DNA of 64,000 nt from Arthrobacter sp. Y81. GTDB taxonomy: Bacteria > Actinomycetota > Actinomycetes > Actinomycetales > Micrococcaceae. The notes below the pieces were generated by a model. The model ran no database searches, had not been told where the DNA came from, and saw nothing but the letters and a program-made list of their open reading frames with translations. Both the position numbers and the translations under genes were made by a program. This document shows positions 8,209 through 15,708 of the stretch, piece after piece (positions within the stretch are counted from its first letter, which is position 1; each line of letters begins with the position of its first letter). The stretch spans positions 19,636 to 83,635 of the forward strand of contig NZ_PJIL01000020.1 in the NCBI RefSeq assembly GCF_002929335.1, read 5' to 3'.

Positions 8209-10335
8209 TCAGTCTTTGAGGAACCACACTGCTCCTTGGGATGTCGGTTCCAGACGCCAGCCCGGTTCCACCAGATACGTGGTGTTTTCCGTGGTGACGA
8301 TGGCCGGGCCGTGGATGACGTGTTGGTGGTGGAGGGCCTCGGCGTCGTACACCGGGGTATCCACGGCTCCGTCGATCTTCACGAAGTGGACCTGCCGGGT
8401 GCCGACCGGACTGGGCATGGTCCTGTCATGTCCGGAGTCGATCGAATCGAACTTGACCACGTCCCCGTCCACATAGGACGACACCCTCACGGTCTGGGCC
8501 CGGATGCCGGCCTCGGGAGCCTGGCTGCCGGCACCGTAGCGCTTGCCGTAGATGTCCGAGAACGTCCGGATCAGGTGAAGCACGTCAGCGACGCCGTTCA
8601 CACGGTTGATGTCGAAAACGACAGCCGTGGTCACCAGCTGGTTGCCGTAGCGCATGTCCATTTCGAGGCTGTAGCGGATGTCGGCGGCGTCGTACCCCTG
8701 ACGGATCAGGTCTTCCTTGCCCTTGGCTTCCAGCTCCTGGATGACATTGTTCAGCTCGTCGTAGCTCTGGTAGAGGCTGCGGTCCGTGGGGTTGTAAAGC
8801 ACCACATGGGAGCCGCGCTCATGGATGTGGAGCGGTTTCATGTTGCCGGCACCGCAGGCCGAGAATACCGAGGAAAACGGCGGCGCGAGGATCCTGCGGA
8901 TGCCTGCGTGATCGGCAATGCCACAGGCGTGGAGGGGGCCGTTGCCGCCATAGGCCAGCATGGTGAAGTCTTCCGGAAGGTATCCCCGGACCCGCAGCTC
9001 CTTGGCCATGCCGATCGCCATCTGCTCGTCGACCGCGTTCTTGATGATCTTGGCAACCTGGATGGTGTCCATGTCCAGGTCATCAGCGAGGACCTCGTCG
9101 ATTGCGTAGACGGAGCGCTTCTTGTTCAGCTTGATGTAGCCGTTGGCGTAGTTGTCCGGATCCAGGTACCCCAGGACCAGGTCGGCGTCCGTGACGGTAG
9201 GTCGGAGGCCGCCGCGGTCGTAGCATGCGGGGCCCGGGTCCGAGCCGGCTGATTCCGGCCCGATCTGGACCGCGTGGTGGATGCGGTCATAACTGGCAAT
9301 CGAGCCGCCTCCCGCACCCAGCGTCAACAGGTGGATCATCGGAACGGATACCAGCCAGCGGCCGATGGTCGGCTGGAAGTCGTAGTGCTTGACTCCGCCT
9401 TCCGGGACCAGTCCGATGTCGAAGGATGTGCCGCCCATATCCGTCGAAATCACGTTTCCCAAGCCGGTGCTGTCAGCCAGGTGCTGGGCAGCGCCCACGC
9501 CGGCGATGGGACCGGAGTGGATGGTCTGCAGGGCATCCGTCGAGTTGGACTGCGCCATACCGCCGGAGTTGTGGATCACAAGCATGGGCTTGTCGTAACC
9601 GGACGTACGCAGGTTGTTGGACAGCTGCCCCAGCGCGTGGAACATGATTTCGTGCAGGAACGCGTCCACGATCGTCGACGTCGCACGGACGTACTCGCCT
9701 TTTCGGCCCGACACCTGGCTTCCCAGCAGGACGGGGATGGCCCCGAGCTCGTGGGCCGGGTACTCGTCCAGGATGATCTCCAGGATCTGCTGCTCATGGA
9801 CCGGGTTTTCGGTCGAGTTGACCAGGGAGACGACAATTGCCTCCGCCCCGGCGTCCACGAGTTCGCGCACCTGGATGCGGACATCGTCTTCCATCAGCGA
9901 AACGACGACCTTGCCGGCTGAGTTGATTCGCTCCTTCACCGACCGGATCAGGGCGCGGGGCACGAGCGGATCAGGGCGGGTGGCGTCAGGCATGTTCTGC
10001 TGCTTGGAAGGGTCCAGTCCTTCGCCGTAGCCACGGCCGCGGGAAAGCGGGATGGTGTCCTCGAAGCCGTGGGTGACCAGCGCCCCCACCCGCGGGCCTT
10101 TACCTTCGATCAGCGCGTTGGTGCCGAGTGTGGTGGCATAGCGGACGGAATCGACTTCCTTCAGGACGAGGTCCCGGTCCAGTCCGGCGCGTGAGCAGGC
10201 GAGGTCGAGTGCTTCATTGAAGCCTTGGGCCAGGTTGTGGTGCGTTGTAAGCGCCTTTGCTTCAACGTACTGGTCTTCCCAGGCAAAGAAACAGTCGGTA
10301 AATGTGCCGCCGATGTCGACGGAGATTCGTTTCAT
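8209..10335 (-). CDS. Ketone carboxylase HyuA-type subunit, larger copy (acetone carboxylase beta / ApcC-like)
   Basis: A 708-residue hydantoinase A/oxoprolinase-family protein with the actin/ASKHA phosphate motif DIGGTFTD at the N-terminus, a second motif STDMGGTSFDIG near residue 300, and a C-terminal region ending in WFLKD. These ATPase folds phosphorylate the substrate in known ketone carboxylases. The start ATG has AAAGGAG just upstream. It is the third gene of the operon, after the small gamma subunit. It is clearly more canonical in its phosphate motifs than the first HyuA-type gene at 10853-12781, so it is the better candidate for the main kinase subunit. Role follows from family membership; no substrate can be assigned. 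Confidence 0.88.
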   Translation of the reverse strand: MKRISVDIGGTFTDCFFAWEDQYVEAKALTTHHNLAQGFNEALDLACSRAGLDRDLVLKEVDSVRYATTLGTNALIEGKGPRVGALVTHGFEDTIPLSRGRGYGEGLDPSKQQNMPDATRPDPLVPRALIRSVKERINSAGKVVVSLMEDDVRIQVRELVDAGAEAIVVSLVNSTENPVHEQQILEIILDEYPAHELGAIPVLLGSQVSGRKGEYVRATSTIVDAFLHEIMFHALGQLSNNLRTSGYDKPMLVIHNSGGMAQSNSTDALQTIHSGPIAGVGAAQHLADSTGLGNVISTDMGGTSFDIGLVPEGGVKHYDFQPTIGRWLVSVPMIHLLTLGAGGGSIASYDRIHHAVQIGPESAGSDPGPACYDRGGLRPTVTDADLVLGYLDPDNYANGYIKLNKKRSVYAIDEVLADDLDMDTIQVAKIIKNAVDEQMAIGMAKELRVRGYLPEDFTMLAYGGNGPLHACGIADHAGIRRILAPPFSSVFSACGAGNMKPLHIHERGSHVVLYNPTDRSLYQSYDELNNVIQELEAKGKEDLIRQGYDAADIRYSLEMDMRYGNQLVTTAVVFDINRVNGVADVLHLIRTFSDIYGKRYGAGSQAPEAGIRAQTVRVSSYVDGDVVKFDSIDSGHDRTMPSPVGTRQVHFVKIDGAVDTPVYDAEALHHQHVIHGPAIVTTENTTYLVEPGWRLEPTSQGAVWFLKD

Positions 10336-10362
10336 GACCAGTGGTCTCCTTTATTCCAAGTA

Positions 10363-10815
10363 CTAGCTGAACGAATGGGGGGAATGGTTGTGGGTGTTAT
10401 AGGAGCCGAGGGCCGGGGTGAAATCGGCGACCGCCTCTTCGCCGGGTCCGTAGTTGATGGCGACCTCAGGTTTGGTGCCCCGCTTGATCCATGTTTCGCG
10501 GAGCGAGTCGATGTCCCACAGCATGTCCACTGTGGGCGGGTGTCCCGGCGGTACGTATTCCGTTTCCAGCTGTGTTCCGCACCCCGGGCAGTAGAACTCG
10601 AGAATCCGGCAGAACGTGGGGTCCGGGGCGAACGTGAATTCGTACTTCTCAGGGTCCAGGATCGACTGGTGGATTTCCGTGGGGTCCCGGTCGTAAACCA
10701 GCGTCCCCTCCTTGTAGTTGCCTCTGGCGTCGCCGAGGTCCTGGTCGCATACCTTGCAGTTCCACCGCTCGGTGTCGAGATCGATGATCAGATATTCCGT
10801 CATTGGAATTCGCAT
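10363..10815 (-). CDS. Ketone carboxylase gamma subunit (acetone carboxylase gamma family)
   Basis: A 150-residue acidic protein with two CxxC pairs, CKVCDQDLGD near residue 20 and CPGCGTQLETEYVPPGHPP near residue 75, suggesting a zinc site that organises the carboxylase complex. It resembles the acetone carboxylase gamma family but is shorter than the roughly 168 residues of the acetone enzyme, closer to the 15-kDa subunit of acetophenone carboxylase. ATG at 10815 is chosen because AGGTGAG lies seven bases upstream; further in-frame upstream codons run into the preceding gene. It sits between the two HyuA-type genes, the order seen in apc operons. Confidence 0.85.
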   Translation of the reverse strand: MRIPMTEYLIIDLDTERWNCKVCDQDLGDARGNYKEGTLVYDRDPTEIHQSILDPEKYEFTFAPDPTFCRILEFYCPGCGTQLETEYVPPGHPPTVDMLWDIDSLRETWIKRGTKPEVAINYGPGEEAVADFTPALGSYNTHNHSPHSFS

Positions 10816-10852
10816 AGCGTGTCTCACCTGTTTTCTTGCTGGTTGTGTGGGG

Positions 10853-12781
10853 TCACTTCTGGAGGGTGTCTGTGAGCATGAGGTCACCGGAGACCGTCAC
10901 GTCGAAGACCCAGCCGTGCGGCACGCGGGCCGTGAAGTAGGGGCCTTCGACGATTGCGGGGCCTGCCGCCGAAGCCCCGGCCGTTTGGCTGTCCAAGTCG
11001 AAGACTTCAACCTCGTCCACCTTGTCCACGGTGGAGCGGACCTTTCGGGTGGAGGCGGCGACGGCGGGTGTCTTCGCCACGGATTCGGCCCGCCTGATCG
11101 ATGCGTGCGGCAGTTCGTACCGGGCGGTCAGGGTCAGCATGGTGTTGTGCTCGCTGGTGCCTGGCTGCGGATCGGACGCCAGGTACGGCAGTTCGGACAC
11201 CAGCTGGCCTTCGGCGTCTTCCAGCACCACGTTCCATTCGAGCCGGCATTCGCCGATGTCGTGGCCTTCCTGGAACATGTCCCGCGTAGCCCGGGCCAGC
11301 AGTGTCGCCCTGGCTGCGCCGAAGTTTTGCGCGTCCATTCCCGCGACGTTCGCCTCGTAAGTCTGCGCAATGTCGGAAAAGCCGATCCCGAAGGCTGAGA
11401 AGACCGCGGCCATCTTGGGCACCAGGACACGGCGAACTCCGGCGATCCGTGCGGCACCGCAGGCACTCATCGGTCCGGCCCCTCCGAACGCGGCAACCGT
11501 GGTGGCGTCCGCATCCTCGACGTCGGCCGCAAAGGACTGCGACATGCGGTGGAAGTATGCGGCTTCCATCCGGATCAGGGCGTCATTCAGGGTGATCCCC
11601 AAAGGTTCTGCGATGACTTCGGTGATGACTGCGCGGGAGCGTTCCGCGTCGAGACTGAAACCTCCATCGAGGTAGGTGTCGGGATCGAGCACGCCGAGTA
11701 GCAGATTTACGTCCGTGATAGTGGCCTGCTTGCCCCCAAAACCAAAACAAGCAGGGCCTGGTGCAGCTCCGACGCTCTCGGGGCCGACCGTGATGACGCC
11801 GTGGCGAAGGGAGATGACGGAACTGCCACCCACGCCGCTGGAGTGAACATTGCTCATCTCGAATGAAACTGGAACTCCCTGAATGGAGCCCCTGCGGTCC
11901 GTCGAGATGGTCGAGTTCTTTACCGAGCCGACGTCCGTGGTGGTGCCGCCGACGTCGATCATAAGAACGTGCGCGAGTCCGTATGCCTCCGAGAGAGCCT
12001 TGGTTCCTTCCAGCCCGCCGCGGGGGCCGGAAGAGTACGTCTTCAACGCGACGGACTTGGCAACCCGTGACGAGGCTCCGTCATTGCGGTAGATGAGGAG
12101 CGGGTTCTTGACCTTGTGGTCCCGGAGCCGGTGCTCGGTGCTGTAGAGGAACCGCTCCATGGTGGGATGCAGGAAGGAGTTGATGATTCCGGACCACACC
12201 CGGCGGCCCTGGACGGTGTCGGGCGTGAATTCCCAGGAGAACAGCATGGGAACCGAGCCCAGCAGATGACGGGGGAACTTCCGGAGCAGGACGCCTTTGA
12301 CGGCCTTCTCCTTGGTGCGGTCCGCCATGGCGATGACCAGCCGTGCGGCGCCGTCCGTGGTCAGACGGTTGACATGCTTGACAATGTCCTGGGCGAGCTC
12401 CTCCACGTCCTGTTCGGCGTTGATGACTGCCACCCGCGAGCCGACGAGGTCTTCAAAGAGCTCAGCTGCGGCGTCCCCGTTGCGGAGTTCGCCGGCCAGC
12501 GTGGGGCTGTCTGTGAGGATGCCAACCCGGGGACCCTTGCGCTCCACGAGGGCATTGGTTCCCTGGGTGGTGGAGTACCGGATGTGACGGGTCGAGTGCA
12601 GCAGCCCCGGAAGATCCTCTTCGCCGAAGATCTCCTTGGAAGCTTTGGCCATGCCGTCGAAGAGACACTGGGAGAGGTCAAAGGGTGTGGTGAGCGTCTT
12701 CGTGAACGAAAAATTCTCACCGTCCCAGACACAAATATCGGTCAGCGTCCCACCGTTGTCGATGTTAATGAGCCGTTCCAT
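10853..12781 (-). CDS. Second HyuA-type subunit, first gene of ketone carboxylase operon (ApcA-like)
   Basis: A 642-residue hydantoinase A/oxoprolinase-family protein and the promoter-proximal gene of the operon. It has the ASKHA phosphate motif in the variant form DNGGTLTD at residues 8-15, a second motif DVGGTTTDVG near residue 277, and a glycine-rich SGVGGSSV segment. The ribosome site AAAGGAG precedes ATG 12781. Acetone carboxylase has only one HyuA-type subunit. A second, about 70-kDa copy encoded ahead of the small gamma subunit is the arrangement of acetophenone carboxylase (alpha and alpha-prime). The altered first motif (DNGG instead of DIGG) suggests that one copy may be structural or use a different phosphoryl acceptor. 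Confidence 0.82.
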   Translation of the reverse strand: MERLINIDNGGTLTDICVWDGENFSFTKTLTTPFDLSQCLFDGMAKASKEIFGEEDLPGLLHSTRHIRYSTTQGTNALVERKGPRVGILTDSPTLAGELRNGDAAAELFEDLVGSRVAVINAEQDVEELAQDIVKHVNRLTTDGAARLVIAMADRTKEKAVKGVLLRKFPRHLLGSVPMLFSWEFTPDTVQGRRVWSGIINSFLHPTMERFLYSTEHRLRDHKVKNPLLIYRNDGASSRVAKSVALKTYSSGPRGGLEGTKALSEAYGLAHVLMIDVGGTTTDVGSVKNSTISTDRRGSIQGVPVSFEMSNVHSSGVGGSSVISLRHGVITVGPESVGAAPGPACFGFGGKQATITDVNLLLGVLDPDTYLDGGFSLDAERSRAVITEVIAEPLGITLNDALIRMEAAYFHRMSQSFAADVEDADATTVAAFGGAGPMSACGAARIAGVRRVLVPKMAAVFSAFGIGFSDIAQTYEANVAGMDAQNFGAARATLLARATRDMFQEGHDIGECRLEWNVVLEDAEGQLVSELPYLASDPQPGTSEHNTMLTLTARYELPHASIRRAESVAKTPAVAASTRKVRSTVDKVDEVEVFDLDSQTAGASAAGPAIVEGPYFTARVPHGWVFDVTVSGDLMLTDTLQK

Positions 12782-12795
12782 TGATACTCCTTTGT

Positions 12796-12836
12796 ATGTT
12801 GAGGCGCGGTGACACCAGCGGCGTATTCCTCAACAT
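12796..12836. promoter_or_regulatory. Inverted repeat upstream of the carboxylase operon
   Basis: ATGTTGAGG at 12796-12804 and CCTCAACAT at 12828-12836 form a perfect 9-bp inverted repeat with a 23-base spacer, 15 bases upstream of the first carboxylase gene. The half-site TTGAGG recurs in the hairpin at 12851-12881. I infer a regulator-binding site or a leader hairpin, possibly for the LAL regulator. Confidence 0.5.
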
Positions 12837-12841
12837 GCGAC

Positions 12842-12857
12842 TGTGATCCAAGCCACA
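12842..12857. promoter_or_regulatory. CRP-like site upstream of the carboxylase operon
   Basis: TGTGATCCAAGCCACA matches the CRP/GlxR pattern TGTGA-N6-TCACA at nine of ten defined positions. It overlaps the hairpin at 12851-12881. Position upstream of a catabolic operon fits carbon-source control, but the site is a pattern match only. Confidence 0.4.
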
Positions 12858-12881
12858 TTGAGGACTGACCTCAGTGTGGCT
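12851..12881. promoter_or_regulatory. 13-bp palindrome between the carboxylase operon and the HbpS-like gene
   Basis: AGCCACATTGAGG (12851-12863) pairs with CCTCAGTGTGGCT (12869-12881) over 13 bp with one mismatch and a 5-base loop. It could end the minus-strand HbpS-like transcript (stop at 12986) or act as an operator for the carboxylase operon, since it repeats the TTGAGG half-site seen at 12799-12804. It lacks a T-run on either strand. Confidence 0.5.
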
Positions 12882-12985
12882 CAGCAGCCGGAGTGGCCCG
12901 CAACCACCTGACCGGGTGGACTATTCGGGGCCCGAACGGCCACCCGGGTGGGTGGTGGAGTGGTTTGCGGCTGCAGCCGCAGGGC

Positions 12986-13585
12986 CTACTTGGCGGTCCC
13001 GGCGGCAATGGCCTCGGCGCCGGCGGTTGCGCAGGCTTCATCCAGCGCACCATCCGGGGCGCCGCCCACGCCGATGCCCGCCACGGAGACCCCGTTGACC
13101 TTGAGCGGGACTCCGCCGGCCAGGAACAGGGTGCCGGGGAGGTCCGCGATGCTGGGCCCGTTGCCGTTGATGCGCTTGGCAAGCTCGCTGGTGGGCGTGC
13201 CGAACGCGGCAGCCGTGTAGGCCTTCTGCTGCGCCGCCTCAATGGTGTGCTCGGCAGCGTTGTCGCCGCGGAGCAGCGCCTGCACGGTTCCGAACCTGTC
13301 CACCAGGGCAACGGTGACGAACGGCAGCTTGTCCGCCTGGCACTTGGCAAGGGCAGCCTTGACCGCGTCCGCGGAGGCACCGACGCTGATCCGGTTCTGG
13401 GCCACCACGGTTTCCGGGGCCGGCTGGACGTCGGCTGCGGGAACGGCTGCCGGAACGGCTGCGGGAGCCGCTGCCGGTGCAGACGCGGCAGCTGAGGTCC
13501 CGGCGTTGGCTGCGGCGGTCAGCCCGCCGGTCAGGAGCAGTGCTCCGGCGGCAGCGGCGGCGGCGATCTTCTTGGACATCTTCAC
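12986..13585 (-). CDS. Secreted HbpS/GlcG-family heme-binding-like protein
   Basis: A 199-residue exported protein. An N-terminal signal (KMSKKIAAAAAAGALLLTGG, then ANAGTS) is followed by an Ala/Pro-rich linker to about residue 60 and a GlcG/HbpS (DUF336) domain with LVDRFGTVQALLRGDNA and EHTIEAAQQKAYTAA. A GTG at 13585 and an ATG at 13579 are both possible; AAGGAG lies five bases before the GTG. It is divergent from a NarL-type histidine kinase and its response regulator, the arrangement of Streptomyces HbpS-SenS-SenR, where extracellular HbpS binds heme and modulates the kinase. The role as a sensory partner is inferred from that context; heme binding is not provable from sequence alone. 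Confidence 0.8.
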   Translation of the reverse strand: MKMSKKIAAAAAAGALLLTGGLTAAANAGTSAAASAPAAAPAAVPAAVPAADVQPAPETVVAQNRISVGASADAVKAALAKCQADKLPFVTVALVDRFGTVQALLRGDNAAEHTIEAAQQKAYTAAAFGTPTSELAKRINGNGPSIADLPGTLFLAGGVPLKVNGVSVAGIGVGGAPDGALDEACATAGAEAIAAGTAK

Positions 13586-13799
13586 GGGTTCTCCTTGGAA
13601 TGGGGTTCTGGCACTTGCCCGGGTTCATGCCCCCGGGCCTGGAATCCATCGTTTCCGCTCAGGCGCGGCAAGGCATCGGGCGTTAGTCTGCTCCGGCCTC
13701 CCCCATCAGGCTTGCCGTATCAGCCAAAAGGCTGAGAGACCAGCAACGGCGCGGGCCCTAGCATTGTGGGTAGCACTCCTCCACCGGAACCGGACCCCC

Positions 13800-15020
13800 A
13801 TGCCCTCCTCACCACCAGCCCTCCCGGCGGCGCCGGTCCCCTCGCCAGCCCCCGAAGCCCTCCCCCACCATGGCGCTCCCGGAAGAGGCCCGCTGGGCCG
13901 CATCGACGCCGTCGTCCATCTTGGTTTTGCCGTGCTGCTGGTGGCGTCGGCGGTCCGGTACGTCATGCGCCACAGCCCGGCGGACAACCTGTGGGTGCTG
14001 GCCCTGGCCGCGGCAGTGTGTTCGCTCTATGCCGTGATCGCCGTGCTCTCGCAGCGCAGGCGGCCGTGGGCGGTGTGGATGTTCGTCCTGGTGGCGCTCT
14101 GGGCGGTGCTGGTGATCGCGGCGCCCAGCTTTGCATGGTGCTCGTTCGCGCTGTTCTTCCTGTGCCGGACCGCCTTCAGCGGCTGGGTGGCGTATTTGGC
14201 GGGGGGTGCGACGGCGGCGGCCACCGCCGTCGGGCTGTTCCGGCTCAGCGGCGGCAGCGACATTGCCATGCTCCTGGGGCCGCTGGCCGTGGGAGTTATG
14301 CTGACGCTGATCTACGACCGCATCGAGCAGGACGCCGCCGAGCAGCGCAGGCTGCACGCGGAGGTGTCGCTGGCCCAGGGACGGCTGGCGGCCAGCGAGC
14401 GCAGGGCGGGCACCATCGAGGAGCGCGAACGGGTGTCCCGGGAAATCCACGACACCGTGACGCAGGGCCTGGCCAGCAGTCTCCTCCTCCTGGAAGCCGC
14501 GAACAGGTCCTGGCCCAGCCCGGCCGCGCGCGAGGACGTCCTCAACGCCAGCGGGATGCTGCGCCGGAACCTCGCGGACACCCGCAGCCTGGTCCACGAG
14601 CTCGCCTCCCCTGGGCTGGATACGGCTCCCCTGCCGGATGCCCTGCTGCAGGCGGCGTCGCAGTATGTCCCGGGCGTGCGCCTGCTGGTCACCGGCGAGC
14701 CGCGCCCTGTCCCCGCCGACGTGCGGCACACGCTGCTCCGGGTGGTCCAGAGCGCTGCCGCGAATACCAAGCTGCATGCCGGCGCGGCGAACGCCACGGT
14801 GACGCTGGGGTTCCTGCCCGGTGCCGTCACCCTGGATGTGTACGACGACGGCGGCGGCTTCGACCCGCTGTCGCTGGCACCGCCGTCGGACGCCGGAGGC
14901 TACGGACTCCGCGCCATGCGGCAGCGGGTGGAGCAGCTGGGCGGCGTATTCTCGGTGGAAAGCACCCCCGGCGAAGGGACGATAGTGGCCGCGCAACTGC
15001 CCACCGGGGAGGAACAGTGA
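13800..15020 (+). CDS. NarL-family sensor histidine kinase (SenS-like)
   Basis: A 406-residue membrane kinase. Five or six hydrophobic segments fill roughly residues 35-175, then a HisKA_3 phosphoacceptor box SREIHDTVTQG (His217), and a C-terminal ATPase domain with DVYDDGGGFDP and GYGLRAMRQRVEQLGG. ATG at 13800 follows a proline-rich stretch; earlier in-frame codons overlap the divergent HbpS-like gene and are unlikely. The stop overlaps the response regulator start by four bases, so the pair is translationally coupled. Membrane topology, kinase class and the neighbouring HbpS-like gene match the SenS kinase of Streptomyces. The signal (redox, heme or iron) is inference. Confidence 0.85.
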   Translation: MPSSPPALPAAPVPSPAPEALPHHGAPGRGPLGRIDAVVHLGFAVLLVASAVRYVMRHSPADNLWVLALAAAVCSLYAVIAVLSQRRRPWAVWMFVLVALWAVLVIAAPSFAWCSFALFFLCRTAFSGWVAYLAGGATAAATAVGLFRLSGGSDIAMLLGPLAVGVMLTLIYDRIEQDAAEQRRLHAEVSLAQGRLAASERRAGTIEERERVSREIHDTVTQGLASSLLLLEAANRSWPSPAAREDVLNASGMLRRNLADTRSLVHELASPGLDTAPLPDALLQAASQYVPGVRLLVTGEPRPVPADVRHTLLRVVQSAAANTKLHAGAANATVTLGFLPGAVTLDVYDDGGGFDPLSLAPPSDAGGYGLRAMRQRVEQLGGVFSVESTPGEGTIVAAQLPTGEEQ

Positions 15021-15643
15021 ACCCGATTACCGTGCTGCTGGTGGACGACCATCTGGTGGTCCGCAGCGGGCTCAAGGCCCTGCTGGGAACGCAGCCCGAC
15101 ATTCAGGTGGTGGCCGAGGCCGCCTCCGGAGAAGAGGCACTGGTCCAAACGGAGCAGCTCAGCCCCGCGGTGGTGGTGATGGACCTCGCCATGGGCGCCG
15201 GGATGGACGGCATCGAGGCCATCAAGCAGCTGCGACGCCGCGACAGCAGGCAGGCCGTGCTGGTGTTCACCACCTACGATTCGGATGCGGACATCGTCCG
15301 GGCCGTCGACGCCGGCGCCATGGGCTACCTGCTCAAGGACGCCGCGCCGGAGGAGATCTTCTCTGCCATCCGGGGAGCCGTCCAGGGCAAGAGCGTGATG
15401 AGCGCCCCCGTGGCTTCGCGGCTCTTCCAGCAGCTGCGGAACCCCGACGAGATCCTGACTCCGCGCGAGGCGGAGCTGCTGAGCCTGCTGATCGAGGGGC
15501 TCAGCAACCGGGAGCTCGGCCGGCGGCTGTTCATCTCCGAGGCCACGGTGAAGACGCACCTGGCCCACATTTACGCCAAGCTCGGGGTGGAGACCCGGGC
15601 CGCCGCGATCGCCACCGCCATCCGCCGCGAGGGGATGCGCTAG
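15017..15643 (+). CDS. NarL/FixJ-family response regulator (SenR-like)
   Basis: A 208-residue two-component regulator. The receiver domain shows the acidic pair DD near residues 10-11, phosphoacceptor Asp56 (VVVMDLAMG), conserved Thr (VFTTYDS) and Lys107 (GYLLKDA). The LuxR-type DNA-binding domain occupies the last 65 residues (LTPREAELLSLLIEGLSNRELGRRLFIS as its start). The GTG start at 15017 lies inside the end of the kinase gene (GTGA overlap). It is the cognate partner of the kinase at 13800-15020 and probably regulates the HbpS-like gene, though no binding site was identified. Confidence 0.9.
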   Translation: MNPITVLLVDDHLVVRSGLKALLGTQPDIQVVAEAASGEEALVQTEQLSPAVVVMDLAMGAGMDGIEAIKQLRRRDSRQAVLVFTTYDSDADIVRAVDAGAMGYLLKDAAPEEIFSAIRGAVQGKSVMSAPVASRLFQQLRNPDEILTPREAELLSLLIEGLSNRELGRRLFISEATVKTHLAHIYAKLGVETRAAAIATAIRREGMR

Positions 15644-15708
15644 CGGATCCTTCTGGAACGCAGGTCTAGACTCGACCCTAGCCCCGCACCCGGACTTGAG
15701 GAGCCCTC

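Noticed and set aside
7441..9252. Long open frame on the plus strand, antisense to the two carboxylase subunits
   Set aside because: It is His/Val/Asp-rich with no domain, no ribosome site, and lies fully opposite strongly conserved genes; it is a GC-bias artefact.
12851..12881. Classing the 13-bp palindrome as an intrinsic terminator
   Set aside because: No T-run follows on either strand, and it repeats the TTGAGG half-site of the upstream inverted repeat, so it is listed as regulatory.
13242..13799. In-frame upstream extension of the histidine kinase
   Set aside because: Overlaps the divergent HbpS-like gene completely and encodes Ala/Arg/Ser-rich translation with no domain; ATG 13800 begins the kinase's membrane region.
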